Shown piece after piece: positions 25,765 to 35,387 of a stretch of DNA of 64,000 nt (positions are counted from its first letter, which is position 1; every line of letters starts with the position of its first letter). Below the pieces are notes generated by a model. The model was not told the origin of the DNA and did no database searches. It saw only the letters and a program-made list of their open reading frames with translations. A program made the position numbers and the translations under genes. The DNA lies in the NCBI GenBank assembly GCA_964293475.1, contig CAXYYJ010000019.1, forward strand, positions 19,444 to 83,443, written 5' to 3'. This DNA comes from UBA12170 sp964293475. GTDB lineage: Bacteria; Bacteroidota; Bacteroidia; Bacteroidales; UBA12170.

Positions 25765-26082
25765 GTTGTTAATTTTTGATTTTTAGTGATAAATTTCTTG
25801 CAAAACCACCTTCGAAAAGGCCGCTGATTTTTTTCTTTCGGTATTTTTTGCCAATGGTTATGCATTATGTATGGGTTCTAAAACTACAGGCCTTTAAACC
25901 TAAAGGCCTGTAAGCATTCTAATATGAGATATTTGTAAAACCGATTTATTGTTTTCATAAACTGTGCCAGTATTTATAAATAGCACAAAATCAGATATTA
26001 AACTATAATTCATTGTGTTTTCATAATTTATATTGTTCGTTTAGGAGCATGATTGTTCGATAACGGACAGGTGGTTTCCTGG
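25765..26082. other. Intergenic region with a palindrome
   Basis: A 318-base gap between two minus-strand genes. The only clear structure is the 12-bp inverted repeat at 25885-25912, listed separately. No exact TAnnTTTG box was seen upstream of the protease. Confidence 0.6.
25885..25912. repeat. Perfect 12-bp inverted repeat
   Basis: TACAGGCCTTTA, 4-base loop AACC, TAAAGGCCTGTA. No T run follows on either strand. It could be an operator, a dispersed palindromic repeat or a cruciform. It lies between a sugar kinase and a protease, 121 bases upstream of the protease ATG. Confidence 0.6.
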
Positions 26083-27660
26083 TTAATGGTCAATAGGTGG
26101 ATAGTTTACAATACTTCGAATGTTTTGATACAGTGGCTTGAGCCGGCGGTATAATTTGCCATAGACTTTTTTGTACAGCTGCTCGTAAATTTCCATGTTC
26201 TCCCGATTGGGAACATAGGTTTTATCGATGCTGCACATGTTTTCAATGGCTTTTTCGAACGATGGATAGATGCCAAGACCCACTGCACAGTTGATGGCTG
26301 CTCCCAAAGCGGAGGTTTCAAAAGTATGGGGCTGTTCCACCGTGAGACCGAAAATATCAGCGGTGAGCTGCATGGCCAGTTCGCTTTGGGAGCCACCTCC
26401 CGAAACACGAAGCTTTTGAATTTTAACCCCCGTGCGTTTTTCGGTTTTTATGGCACCTTGTTTTAGCGAATAGGTGAGCCCTTCGAGAATTGCTTTATAA
26501 ATATGAGCGCGGGTGTGTACGTCGCCAAAACCCACCACGGCGCCTTTGGCTTCAACCCCGGGAATTCTCACTCCAGGACTCCAGTAGGGTTGTAATATAA
26601 GCCCCATAGAACCCGGCGGAATGTCTTTAATCATCTCGTCGAACTGTTTTTCGGGCCTTATGCCTGTGGTTTTAGCCAGCTCAATTTCTTTATGTCCAAA
26701 TTCATTTTTAAACCAGTTTATCATCCAATATCCTCTGTAAATCATAAATTCGGTATTGAAATGATGTGGAAGTGCCGACGGGTAGCTGGGGAAAAAACGA
26801 ATCACTTCGCGGTATTGCGGATGAACAGTTTCAACAGTTGCGGTGGTACCATAGCTCAGGCAGGCAATATCGGGGGTGATGCATCCGCTTCCCAATACTT
26901 CGCAGGCTTTATCGGCAGCGGCGGCAATAATGGGAAGTCCTTCGGGAAGACCGGTAGCAAGGGCTGCTTCGGCTGTAATATGACCTAAAAGCTCGCTCGG
27001 GTGAACTAAATCGGGAAGTTTAGCTCTGTCAATTGGAAAAAGCTTGGTATTGAATTCGCCTGGCTTGCACCATTGTTGTTTTTTGTAGTCGAAAGGTATA
27101 TATCCAACAATATTACCCACAGAATCAACATATTTGCCCGAAAGTTTAAAATGAAAAAATCCGCTGAGAAAGAGAAATTTATGAGTTTTTTGCCAAATTT
27201 CCGGTTCATTTTGTCTTATCCAATTGCATTCACCATCTTTAATGGCATGGGTAATGGAGCCGTAAAGATTCACCAGCTGCAATCCGCGCTTGATAAAACC
27301 CCGGGGGAAATTTTCGAGCTTCGATTTGCGTTGGTCGAGCCAAATGATGGCTGGTCTGAGCGGTTCCCCTTGCCGATCCACATTGACCACAGTGCCGCGT
27401 TGGGTGGTAATTGAAACCCCTTTTATAAGATTTGGAGAAATGGTGAGATCGCTCATAAGCTTTCGGGTGACCTCTGTAACCTGCTGCCAAAGGTAGTTGG
27501 CATCTTGCTCGGCATATCCGGGTGCAACCGAGTAGTAGGGCTCTATTTCTTGTTTCACCATCTTTATAATTTGTCCCCTGATATCGAAAATAGCACATCG
27601 AACCGATTGAGTTCCAGCATCAATAGCTATGAGGTAGGGTTCGTTTTTAATGTCATACAT
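26083..27660 (-). CDS. FGGY-family carbohydrate kinase
   Basis: A 525-residue sugar kinase with an N-terminal FGGY_N lobe (IDAGTQSVRCAIFD) and a C-terminal lobe with VSGGGSQSELAMQL and ETSALGAAI. It phosphorylates a sugar or polyol with ATP in the cytoplasm. The specificity (xylulose, ribulose, glycerol, erythritol-like or autoinducer-2) cannot be assigned. There is no transporter or isomerase beside it, so the pathway is not shown. It is divergent from the NifX-like genes; start ATG 27660. Confidence 0.85.
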   Translation of the reverse strand: MYDIKNEPYLIAIDAGTQSVRCAIFDIRGQIIKMVKQEIEPYYSVAPGYAEQDANYLWQQVTEVTRKLMSDLTISPNLIKGVSITTQRGTVVNVDRQGEPLRPAIIWLDQRKSKLENFPRGFIKRGLQLVNLYGSITHAIKDGECNWIRQNEPEIWQKTHKFLFLSGFFHFKLSGKYVDSVGNIVGYIPFDYKKQQWCKPGEFNTKLFPIDRAKLPDLVHPSELLGHITAEAALATGLPEGLPIIAAAADKACEVLGSGCITPDIACLSYGTTATVETVHPQYREVIRFFPSYPSALPHHFNTEFMIYRGYWMINWFKNEFGHKEIELAKTTGIRPEKQFDEMIKDIPPGSMGLILQPYWSPGVRIPGVEAKGAVVGFGDVHTRAHIYKAILEGLTYSLKQGAIKTEKRTGVKIQKLRVSGGGSQSELAMQLTADIFGLTVEQPHTFETSALGAAINCAVGLGIYPSFEKAIENMCSIDKTYVPNRENMEIYEQLYKKVYGKLYRRLKPLYQNIRSIVNYPPIDH

Positions 27661-27765
27661 GTATGAATCTTCCGGTTTATTTTAAAATAATTCGATGGCC
27701 AATTTGGGAGCTTCAATTCTCAGCTCAAATTAATGAAAATAAATTGATTTTTTAAAATGAATAAT

Positions 27766-27794
27766 TTGATATGAGCATATGTTCATTATATTTG
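27766..27794 (+). promoter_or_regulatory. Promoter of the NifX-like pair
   Basis: TTG (27766-27768), 18-base spacer, TATATTTG (27787-27794); the ATG at 27811 is only 17 bases further, so the message is nearly leaderless. Confidence 0.75.
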
Positions 27795-27810
27795 CAAAAA
27801 AATTCCCCCA

Positions 27811-28125
27811 ATGAAAATAGCTTTGGTTTTGAAAGATGCAGAGAGACGAGAACTGGGAAAATGTTTATCACAAGCAAGTTGTTTTGCAGTTTTCGATACC
27901 CTAACGGGCCACGAAAGTATTTTGTCATTGCCGGAAGGTCTTGGTTTTCATCATGTGGCGGTGGCTTTGTCGAGGTATTTGAAGCAAAATGGCATTGAAA
28001 AGCTGGGAGCGCTCGATTTGGGTCCCAAGGCCAAAGCGCATTTGGAAGGGCAGGGCATCAAGTGGTATAAGGCCGATGGTGAATGGAGTATGGAAGATAA
28101 TTTTAAATCAATGATAAATAAATAG
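27811..28125 (+). CDS. NifX/NifB-type Fe-Mo cofactor-family protein (first copy)
   Basis: A 104-residue protein with the dinitrogenase iron-molybdenum cofactor fold pattern: MKIALVLKDA start, CFAVFDTLTGHES beta strands and KLGALDLGPKAKAHLEGQGIKWY. Members bind or carry metal-cluster precursors; many are found outside nitrogen fixation. It is more divergent than the next gene and may be a duplicate of it. The stop lies 3 bases before the next ATG, so they are co-translated. Confidence 0.65.
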   Translation: MKIALVLKDAERRELGKCLSQASCFAVFDTLTGHESILSLPEGLGFHHVAVALSRYLKQNGIEKLGALDLGPKAKAHLEGQGIKWYKADGEWSMEDNFKSMINK

Positions 28126-28128
28126 GTT

Positions 28129-28467
28129 ATGGATAGAAGAATAGCAGTTCCTGTTGAAAACGGGATATTAAGCGGGCATTTTGGCCATGCACATGAGTTT
28201 GCACTTATCGAAGTGAAAAATAATATCATAGTTAAGGAAGAATTGCTCGTTCCACCACCTCACGAGCCCGGAGTTTTGCCCCGTTGGTTGGGCGAGATGG
28301 GAGCCACCGATATTTTGGCAGGAGGCATGGGACAACAAGCCATACAGCTGTTTCTCAGCAATAACATCAATGTATTTGTTGGTGTTGCCACAAAATCAGC
28401 CAAAGAACTTGCTCAGGATTTAATTAACGATAACCTGCAATCGGGGGCCAATTATTGTAGCCATTAG
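28129..28467 (+). CDS. NifX/NifB-type Fe-Mo cofactor-family protein (second copy)
   Basis: A 112-residue protein with the clearer family pattern: RIAVPVENGILSGHFGHAHEFALIE, AGGMGQQAIQLFLSNNINV and a His/Cys at the tail (CSH). The HFGHA motif is typical of NifB-domain proteins that hold Fe-S or Mo cofactors. There are no nif structural genes in the window, so a role in nitrogenase is unlikely from this context. Cotranscribed with the copy upstream. Confidence 0.85.
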   Translation: MDRRIAVPVENGILSGHFGHAHEFALIEVKNNIIVKEELLVPPPHEPGVLPRWLGEMGATDILAGGMGQQAIQLFLSNNINVFVGVATKSAKELAQDLINDNLQSGANYCSH

Positions 28468-28486
28468 GACATAACTGATAAAGTTC

Positions 28487-28494
28487 TACTTTTG
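28487..28494 (+). promoter_or_regulatory. -7 box before PLP enzyme
   Basis: TACTTTTG, 21 bases before the ATG at 28515. The -33 element is not convincing, so read-through from the NifX-like genes is also possible. Confidence 0.45.
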
Positions 28495-28514
28495 CAACAA
28501 ATAAAAACACAACA

Positions 28515-29696
28515 ATGGAAAATAAGTCAATAGGATTCAACTCCAAGTTAATTCACGGTGGTGCTATCCACGATGAAAGGCACAGTGCAGTGAGCCCCAT
28601 TTATCAAACTTCAACCTTTTCTTTCAAAGATGCCGACCATGGTGCCGCTTGTTTTTCGGGCGAAGACAGTGGTTATATTTATACCCGAATTGCCAATCCG
28701 AACATCCGCGAGCTGGAGCAGGCTGTGGCCCAGCTGGAAAACGGTTTCGATGGAATTGCAACCTCATCGGGAATGGCTGCTGTGAATGTGGTTTACTTTG
28801 GATTATTGGCCGCAGGCGACCATATGGTGAGCCACAATGCTGTTTATGGCCCATCGCGCAGCATCATGGAATCGTTGTTCCCCAAATTTAAAGTTGAATC
28901 AACCTATGTTGACGCCACCAATCCACAAAATGTTATCGATGCCATTCGACCCAACACCAAAGTGCTTTACGTGGAAACACCCGCCAACCCAACCATTGGC
29001 ATTACCGACCTTAAAGCTATGGCCAGAATTGCAAAGGAATACGGACTAAAATTGGTTGTTGACAATACTTTTTGCTCACCCTATCTTCAAAAACCCTTGG
29101 ATTTAGGGGCAGATATCGTTTTACATTCCATGACCAAATTTATAAATGGTCATGCCGATATCGTGGCCGGAATGGTTGTTACAAAAACTGAAGTCGATTA
29201 TAAAGTACTCCGCGGTGTGATGGTTAATGTGGGCTTTAATATGGATCCACATCAGGCATGGCTTACCCGCAGAGGGTTGAAAACCTTAGCCATCAGAGTG
29301 GAACGCGCACAGGAGAATGCAATCAAAGTTGCCGATTTTCTCGAAGCCCACCCCAAAGTGGAATGGGTGAGATATCCCGGATTAAAATCGCACCCACAAT
29401 ACGATTTGGCCAAAGAACAAATGAGCGGCCCCGGTGCCATGATAAGCTTTGAAGTGAAAGGTGGTTTAACTGCAGGAAAAGTGGTCATGAACTCAGTAAA
29501 ACTGGCTCTTTTAGCAGTTTCGCTTGGTGGAGTGGAAACTCTGATTCAGCATCCCGCCAGCATGACCCATAGCAAGCTTTCCGACGAAAAACAGCTGGAA
29601 GGTGGCATTACAAAAGGCCTTATCCGGTTGGCGGTTGGAATTGAAGATGTGGAAGATATTATAGCTGATTTGGAACAAGCACTTGCAAAAATTTAA
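28515..29696 (+). CDS. Cys/Met metabolism PLP enzyme (gamma-lyase/synthase family)
   Basis: A 393-residue trans-sulfuration enzyme (Cys_Met_Meta_PP). It shows PLP motifs YTRIANPN, TSSGMAAVN, VVDNTFCSPYLQ and HSMTKFINGHADIVAG (Lys Schiff base). The overall sequence resembles methionine gamma-lyase (cleaves Met to methanethiol, 2-oxobutyrate, ammonia) and O-acetylhomoserine-type sulfhydrylases. The active-site Cys of characterised gamma-lyases (in LYGCT) is VYGPS here, so lyase function is not assured. The enzyme ends at a strong bidirectional terminator. Confidence 0.85.
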   Translation: MENKSIGFNSKLIHGGAIHDERHSAVSPIYQTSTFSFKDADHGAACFSGEDSGYIYTRIANPNIRELEQAVAQLENGFDGIATSSGMAAVNVVYFGLLAAGDHMVSHNAVYGPSRSIMESLFPKFKVESTYVDATNPQNVIDAIRPNTKVLYVETPANPTIGITDLKAMARIAKEYGLKLVVDNTFCSPYLQKPLDLGADIVLHSMTKFINGHADIVAGMVVTKTEVDYKVLRGVMVNVGFNMDPHQAWLTRRGLKTLAIRVERAQENAIKVADFLEAHPKVEWVRYPGLKSHPQYDLAKEQMSGPGAMISFEVKGGLTAGKVVMNSVKLALLAVSLGGVETLIQHPASMTHSKLSDEKQLEGGITKGLIRLAVGIEDVEDIIADLEQALAKI

Positions 29697-29715
29697 TTCA
29701 TTCTCAAATAATTAT

Positions 29716-29745
29716 AAAAAAAGCCCCTCTTATGGGGCTTTTTTT
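29716..29745. terminator. Bidirectional terminator
   Basis: The GC stem GCCCC/GGGGC (29723-29727 with 29734-29738) extends into A and T runs on both sides, with a 6-base loop. It lies 20 bases after the PLP enzyme stop. Confidence 0.9.
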
Positions 29746-29786
29746 ATAAAAATCTGGAAAATATTTCCATAATTTGGAATAAAAAA

Positions 29787-29817
29787 TTGTGATTTTAAGA
29801 TTAAATCATTAGCTTTG
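29787..29817 (+). promoter_or_regulatory. Promoter of the sigma-54 regulator gene
   Basis: TTG (29787-29789), 20-base spacer, TAGCTTTG (29810-29817); start at TTG 29842. Confidence 0.7.
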
Positions 29818-29841
29818 TAAGAACCTAAACACATACAAGTT

Positions 29842-31179
29842 TTGAAAGTATTCGTTGTAGAAGATGATTTGGTGTTTGCAAAGAGCATTAAATATTATCT
29901 AAGCCTTAATCCCGAGAATGAAGTAGAGCATTTTTCCAATGGAAAAGATGCTTTATCCAATAAATATAAAAACCCGGATTTAATCATATTAGATTATCAT
30001 TTACCCGGTATGAATGGTTTCGAAGTGATGAAATCTTTTCATAAATTCAACCCCAAGACCTTCATTATCATTATGTCGTCGCAAAACGATATTAAAGTGG
30101 CGGTGAATCTGATGCGCGAGGGAGCTTTCGATTATTTTGTAAAAGACACCGACCTTAAGGATCGCCTGTGGATGTCGATGGAGAAAATAGGCAAACTGAG
30201 CGGTTACGAGAAAAAGATTGAACAGCTGGAAGCTGAAATGGACAATAAATATGCCTTCAGTCAGCTCATTAAGGGAAATAGCAAGCCCATTAAAAGCATT
30301 TTTGCGCTCATAGAGAAAGCCACCAAGACCAATATCAACGTGAGTATTTCGGGGGAGACAGGAACAGGTAAAGAACTGGTTGCCAAAGCTATTCATTATA
30401 ATTCTGCCCGAAGCAAAGAACCCTTTATTGCAGTGAATGTGTCAGCAATTCCAAGTGAACTTATTGAAAGCGAATTGTTTGGATACGAGAAAGGTGCCTT
30501 CACAGGTGCCAATACCCGAAAATATGGAAAATTTGAAGAAGCCAATAACGGAACCCTGTTTCTTGACGAAATAGGCGATATGGAATGGGGGATGCAAAGC
30601 AAGATATTGAGGGTTTTACAAGAAAATGAGCTTACGAGAATCGGGGGAAATACCACCATCCGGCTGAATGTGCGGCTGATTGTGGCCACCCATAAAAATC
30701 TGGCCGATATGGTTAGAAAAGGCGAATTCAGAGAGGACTTGTACTATCGCTTGCTGGGTTTGCCCATTCAAATTCCGCCGCTGCGCTCCCGCGAGGGCGA
30801 TGTGCTGCTCCTGGCCAAGTACTTTATCACCGAATTTTGCCAATCGAACCATTTACCCGTGCGAAAACTTGGATTATCGGCTCAGGAAAAGCTGAAAAGC
30901 TATCATTTTCCAGGCAATGTGCGTGAGCTAAAGGCCATCAGCGAGCTGGCTGTGGTCATGTCGAACGATGATACCATCGAAGCAGGAGATATCAATTTTA
31001 GCTCGTTGGGATCTGTTGAAGATATTTTTTCCGAAGAGCTTACCATGAAGGAATATCACGATAAAATTATTGCCTATTTCCTCAAAAAATATGATAACAA
31101 GGTGCGGCTGGTAGCCAAGAAATTGGATATTGGAAAAAGCAGTATCTACAATATGCTTAAGGAAGAAGAACCAAATTAG
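29842..31179 (+). CDS. NtrC-family sigma-54-dependent response regulator
   Basis: A 445-residue activator. It has a receiver (1-120) with D51 in LIILDYHLP, an AAA+ domain with Walker A GETGTGKE (171-178), GAFTGA (218-223, the sigma-54 contact loop) and Walker B LFLDEIGD (239-246), then a Fis-like HTH at about 405-445 (KVRLVAKKLDIGKSSIYNML). It starts with TTG at 29842 because no ATG precedes MKVFVVEDD. Phosphorylation of D51 should enable ATP-driven opening of sigma-54 promoters. The likely partners are the two sensor genes directly downstream. I see no clear -24/-12 sigma-54 site upstream. Confidence 0.92.
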   Translation: MKVFVVEDDLVFAKSIKYYLSLNPENEVEHFSNGKDALSNKYKNPDLIILDYHLPGMNGFEVMKSFHKFNPKTFIIIMSSQNDIKVAVNLMREGAFDYFVKDTDLKDRLWMSMEKIGKLSGYEKKIEQLEAEMDNKYAFSQLIKGNSKPIKSIFALIEKATKTNINVSISGETGTGKELVAKAIHYNSARSKEPFIAVNVSAIPSELIESELFGYEKGAFTGANTRKYGKFEEANNGTLFLDEIGDMEWGMQSKILRVLQENELTRIGGNTTIRLNVRLIVATHKNLADMVRKGEFREDLYYRLLGLPIQIPPLRSREGDVLLLAKYFITEFCQSNHLPVRKLGLSAQEKLKSYHFPGNVRELKAISELAVVMSNDDTIEAGDINFSSLGSVEDIFSEELTMKEYHDKIIAYFLKKYDNKVRLVAKKLDIGKSSIYNMLKEEEPN

Positions 31180-31274
31180 AGCAATATCCCACCCAAAATG
31201 CATTTTTTTTTCTTCATTTGGCATTTGCTTTTTAGCTAATGCTTAATCTGGGTTAAAACCAAAAGAGAAAATAT

Positions 31275-31282
31275 TACCTTTG
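31275..31282 (+). promoter_or_regulatory. -7 box of the 1357-residue sensor
   Basis: TACCTTTG, 28 bases before the ATG at 31311. The -33 element is poor. Confidence 0.5.
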
Positions 31283-31310
31283 TTTTACTTTGCTGGAATA
31301 ATCCGAAACA

Positions 31311-34300
31311 ATGAAAAATCAGTATATCTGTAATAATGAATACTTTGTTGGCTCCAAAAGTCATTTCGGGGTTTTTGTTTTGCTTTGGTTTATTTTCTTT
31401 ATTAATCCTGTTCCTGCATCTGAAAACAATCGACTGATTTTGCATAAGCAATTGAATACCAGTTCAGGATTACCCTCCGACTATATTAACGATATGGTTT
31501 TTGATGAGGAAGGATTTGCCTGGCTTGCTACTTCCAAGGGTTTGTTCAGGTTTCATGGAAACAGTTATAAAATGTTTCCTTTTCCAAGAAATGACGAGAA
31601 ATTATTGGACCCATCCATATCCCATTTGGCTATTGTAGATAATGTAATCTGGATGACCCTTGACAACGGGAGCATTTGGCGGTATAATAAAGAACTAAAT
31701 ACTTTTAGCCAGCTAAAACTGAGAGATGACGTGGTTTTAGCCACAAAACAACCCTTCAAATTTATCTTTGCCGATCATGCAGCCAACATTTGGTTTGGCT
31801 TAAAAAACAATGGCTTGCTCATTGTAGACTCTACAGGAACCAGTCAAAAATGGCTCTCCAGAAAAATACAGGAGTTTGTTCCAATGGATGAGTTTGAAGA
31901 TATGTGTGAAGATGAGAACAACGACTTATGGCTGGCAACCCAGAAAGGACTTGTTTTTCTAAGTTCAGATTGGGCAACATTTTCGATTATCCGCAGTACA
32001 AAAACTCAGGAACCCGACCCGCTTTCATTCTCTTTGCAAAACATCGAATTGGATATGTCGGGCTATCTGTGGCTTGGCACATCCGCTCATGGTTTATACA
32101 GATACGATCCCTCCACTCGTATAACTCAATCCTTTCCTTTGCAGCAGCAAAATAAGCAAATCGAATACCATCCCATTCAGCAATTGCTGGTTGATAGGGA
32201 GAATCAACTTTGGATTGCAACGCTTCAGCACTTGTATTATCTCAGTCCAGAACGAAATAAAATACTGTCGTTGTTTTCTTCCGAAGCCTTCACCCACAAT
32301 GCATTCCCTAAAATAAATCAAATTGTTGAATCGGGAAGTGGCAGTATTTGGCTTGCCACCCAGGGCGAGGGAATCAGAATTGTTCTGAATGAAGAGATGA
32401 GGTTCATAAACCACCGTATGAACGATGGATTAATGTCGCTTTTGGGGATGGATTTGGTGAATGTGGTGGTGGACGATTTGGATCAGTTATGGGTGGTTAA
32501 TAGTGATAATGAAGTGATAATTTTGGATCATACGGGCCTTCTTCTCAGTGATTTAAGCAACCAGGTAAACCTAAAACTCAATAATCCATCCGGAGAAAAA
32601 GTCTATGTATACTCCAAGGGACAGAAGGTATATTTTGGGAACTCACAACAACTGTTTTCCTATCAGCATTATCTAAAAAAACAACCCATAGCCTTCGAAG
32701 AGAATCTCAAACAATTGGGGTTGATAGATGCGAGCGGATTGTTTATCGATAGCAGCGGCAAACTTTGGTTCTCAACCAGTGCAGGAGCAGTGTCGACAAA
32801 GGATCACAGGGTGATTGAGCGTTTAGCTTCAGCCGAACCTGTAGCCATGATTTCCGAAGATTATAGAGGAAATATATGGATTGGAACCAAAGGAGCAGGG
32901 GTGCTGGTTTTTAATACTTCGCTGGCTCAGGTAATTGGCTTTAATTCCGATTATGGCGATAGTACAAGTTTAGCGGGCAATGATATTACTGGTATTTTTG
33001 AAGATAAAAAAGGGGTGTTGTGGATTTCGACACTCGATGGTGGGGTGTGTTCATTTAATAGAAACTTTAACAATTTCATCAGGCTGGAGCTCGATAGAAC
33101 CGGAAATAATAACCATGTGAGCAGCATGGTGCAGCCCGATGAAGATTTTATGTGGTTTGCCACCAACAAAGGACTTTATAAATACAATTTAGCGAACCGG
33201 CAAATGGTGTTTTTTGGTCATGAGCAGGGCTTACATCGAAATCTTTTTAACGATAATTCAGCAGCTATAAACTCTAAGGGGGAATTGTTTTTTGGCACCG
33301 ATCACGGGGTGCTGAGCTTCGATCCCAGATTTGCAATTCTTGAGCATATTTTTCCCGCTATAAAAATATCAGACATTCTCATAAGCAATAAATCGCTACT
33401 CGACCAATCAATTCCCAATTACTATAGCTTTCTAAATCAATCGGGTATTGTTTTAGAGTCATATCAGAATTCTTTAACCATTGAATTTGCAGCGCTGGAT
33501 TTAGACTTTGCTGACCAATTAAAATATAAATACAGATTAAATGATGTGGACGATAACTGGATTTTTAGCAAAAACAACAATTCAGTCGCGTATTTTAATC
33601 TTCCCGCCGGAGACTATATTTTTGAACTTACATCCACCAACAAAGACGGAATCTGGAACCCCAATGCCATCCAACTGAAGTTTTCCATCAAATCGGCATT
33701 CTATCAAAGAATTTGGTTTAAAATACTTGTGGTCTTTATTATTCTTGCCCTGGTTTTTGCCATCATCTACTTCAGGCTCATGATGGTGCAGAAAAATTCG
33801 AAACTTTTGGCTCAAAGGGTAGAGATTAAAACCCAGCAGCTCAGCGATTATAATATTCAGCTTAAAAAAGAGGTGGAAGAGCGCAAGCAGGCCGAAGAGC
33901 TTGCAGAGAAAGCCAACAAATCGAAATCGGAGTTTTTGGCCAACATGAGTCACGAAATCCGAACACCCATGAATTCCATCATCGGATTTACCGATTTACT
34001 CTCGTCGCTCATAAAAGACGAAAAACAACTCTATTATCTCGAGAGCATTCGCAGTAGCGGACGAAGCTTGCTCATTCTCATTAATGATATTCTGGACCTG
34101 TCGAAAATTGAAGCCGGTAAATTCGATATCGACTATCAATCGACCAATCTGGAGAGTCTCATCACCGATATTAAGCAGGTTTTTACACTGAAATGCGATG
34201 AAAAAGACCTGATTTTCAATGTGCAATACGATCCTGAAATACCACAAAATCTCGTTTTGAGCGATAGCCGTTTGCGGCAGATTTTTATCAATATTGTGGG

Positions 34301-35384
34301 CAACGCCATCAAATTTACCGATAGAGGAAGCATTTCCATCATTGCACGGAAAGTGGGGTCTTCATCCGATCTTTCCAAAGTGAATATTCAAATCGACATT
34401 AAAGATACGGGCATCGGCATTCCCGAAGAGCAACAAAGTCTCATATTCAATGCGTTCCATCAAAAAGACGGACAGGAGTTTAATAAATATGGAGGAACCG
34501 GACTTGGCCTAACCATCAGCAAGCGATTGGTGGAGCTTATGGGAGGTAAGATTAGTGTTGTGAGCAAAGTAGGGCAGGGGACGAGTTTTACCCTCCACCT
34601 GAAAGATGTTGCCGTCTCCACCGAAAGCAAACCCACCCACGACGATGGACACCGAAATCTTTTGCACGAAATGGAATTGTCTGGTACCAAAATACTTATA
34701 GTGGACGACAGTCAGGGCAACAGAAACCTGATAAAGGAATTTTTATCGCCCACACAAGCCACGCTCATTGAAGCAAGCAACGGTTTGCAAGCCTTCGAAA
34801 AAGCAAAAGAGTTTTTACCCGATATCATTTTTCTCGATATCCGGATGCCCGTTATGAATGGTCTTGAAACAGCCAAAGCTCTTCGTGGTTTCGCTGCAAC
34901 GGCTCATATTCCGTTGGTAGCCTTTACGGCAAGCATTAGTTTTTCGGCACCTGCCAAATATAAGGAAGCAGGCTTTGACGATGTTTTATTGAAACCCGTT
35001 CAAATGTCGGAAATGGCCGAAGTGCTCTATGCCCATCTGGAATATAAATATGTTGAAAGTGGAAAGCCGGTCGAAATTCTCGATTCGGTGGAGCACGCCT
35101 CCTTCGAGAACATTAAAATTATTGACTTAAAATCTTCTTTGGAAGAATTGCTGGCGCTCAACGCTTTGTGGGAATATACCAGGAACAATAAATTTGTGAA
35201 TACAGTGCTTGAATTTAGTTCCCGGGTGCGAGTTATTGGCGAAGCCCATGGAATTCAATCCATTATCCGATATAGCCAAAAGCTAACCCTGCATGCCGAG
35301 AGTTTCGACACGCTTAAAATGGAAACTACCTTGAAGGAATTCCAGAATTTGGTCGACGAGTTGAATAGTTACCTAAACGATTAA
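31311..35384 (+). CDS. Hybrid sensor kinase with Reg_prop propeller, no AraC domain
   Basis: A 1357-residue protein. It has a signal peptide/TM at the start, two seven-bladed Reg_prop propellers (about 45-690, repeated SKGLFRF, IWFGLKNNG, LWLGTS blades), a Y_Y_Y domain (about 720-795), a TM at 801-822, a coiled coil, HisKA with H881 in SHEIRTP, HATPase with GNAIKFT and GTGLGLT, a receiver with acceptor D1176, and an 80-residue helical tail that resembles an Hpt-like bundle. Unlike the hybrid two-component systems of Bacteroides it ends without an AraC DNA-binding domain. The Hpt-like tail has no obvious His at the usual place. The propeller is periplasmic and should bind polysaccharide fragments or similar ligands. 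The 3-base gap to the next gene indicates coupling. Confidence 0.93.
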   Translation: MKNQYICNNEYFVGSKSHFGVFVLLWFIFFINPVPASENNRLILHKQLNTSSGLPSDYINDMVFDEEGFAWLATSKGLFRFHGNSYKMFPFPRNDEKLLDPSISHLAIVDNVIWMTLDNGSIWRYNKELNTFSQLKLRDDVVLATKQPFKFIFADHAANIWFGLKNNGLLIVDSTGTSQKWLSRKIQEFVPMDEFEDMCEDENNDLWLATQKGLVFLSSDWATFSIIRSTKTQEPDPLSFSLQNIELDMSGYLWLGTSAHGLYRYDPSTRITQSFPLQQQNKQIEYHPIQQLLVDRENQLWIATLQHLYYLSPERNKILSLFSSEAFTHNAFPKINQIVESGSGSIWLATQGEGIRIVLNEEMRFINHRMNDGLMSLLGMDLVNVVVDDLDQLWVVNSDNEVIILDHTGLLLSDLSNQVNLKLNNPSGEKVYVYSKGQKVYFGNSQQLFSYQHYLKKQPIAFEENLKQLGLIDASGLFIDSSGKLWFSTSAGAVSTKDHRVIERLASAEPVAMISEDYRGNIWIGTKGAGVLVFNTSLAQVIGFNSDYGDSTSLAGNDITGIFEDKKGVLWISTLDGGVCSFNRNFNNFIRLELDRTGNNNHVSSMVQPDEDFMWFATNKGLYKYNLANRQMVFFGHEQGLHRNLFNDNSAAINSKGELFFGTDHGVLSFDPRFAILEHIFPAIKISDILISNKSLLDQSIPNYYSFLNQSGIVLESYQNSLTIEFAALDLDFADQLKYKYRLNDVDDNWIFSKNNNSVAYFNLPAGDYIFELTSTNKDGIWNPNAIQLKFSIKSAFYQRIWFKILVVFIILALVFAIIYFRLMMVQKNSKLLAQRVEIKTQQLSDYNIQLKKEVEERKQAEELAEKANKSKSEFLANMSHEIRTPMNSIIGFTDLLSSLIKDEKQLYYLESIRSSGRSLLILINDILDLSKIEAGKFDIDYQSTNLESLITDIKQVFTLKCDEKDLIFNVQYDPEIPQNLVLSDSRLRQIFINIVGNAIKFTDRGSISIIARKVGSSSDLSKVNIQIDIKDTGIGIPEEQQSLIFNAFHQKDGQEFNKYGGTGLGLTISKRLVELMGGKISVVSKVGQGTSFTLHLKDVAVSTESKPTHDDGHRNLLHEMELSGTKILIVDDSQGNRNLIKEFLSPTQATLIEASNGLQAFEKAKEFLPDIIFLDIRMPVMNGLETAKALRGFAATAHIPLVAFTASISFSAPAKYKEAGFDDVLLKPVQMSEMAEVLYAHLEYKYVESGKPVEILDSVEHASFENIKIIDLKSSLEELLALNALWEYTRNNKFVNTVLEFSSRVRVIGEAHGIQSIIRYSQKLTLHAESFDTLKMETTLKEFQNLVDELNSYLND

Positions 35385-35387
35385 GAC

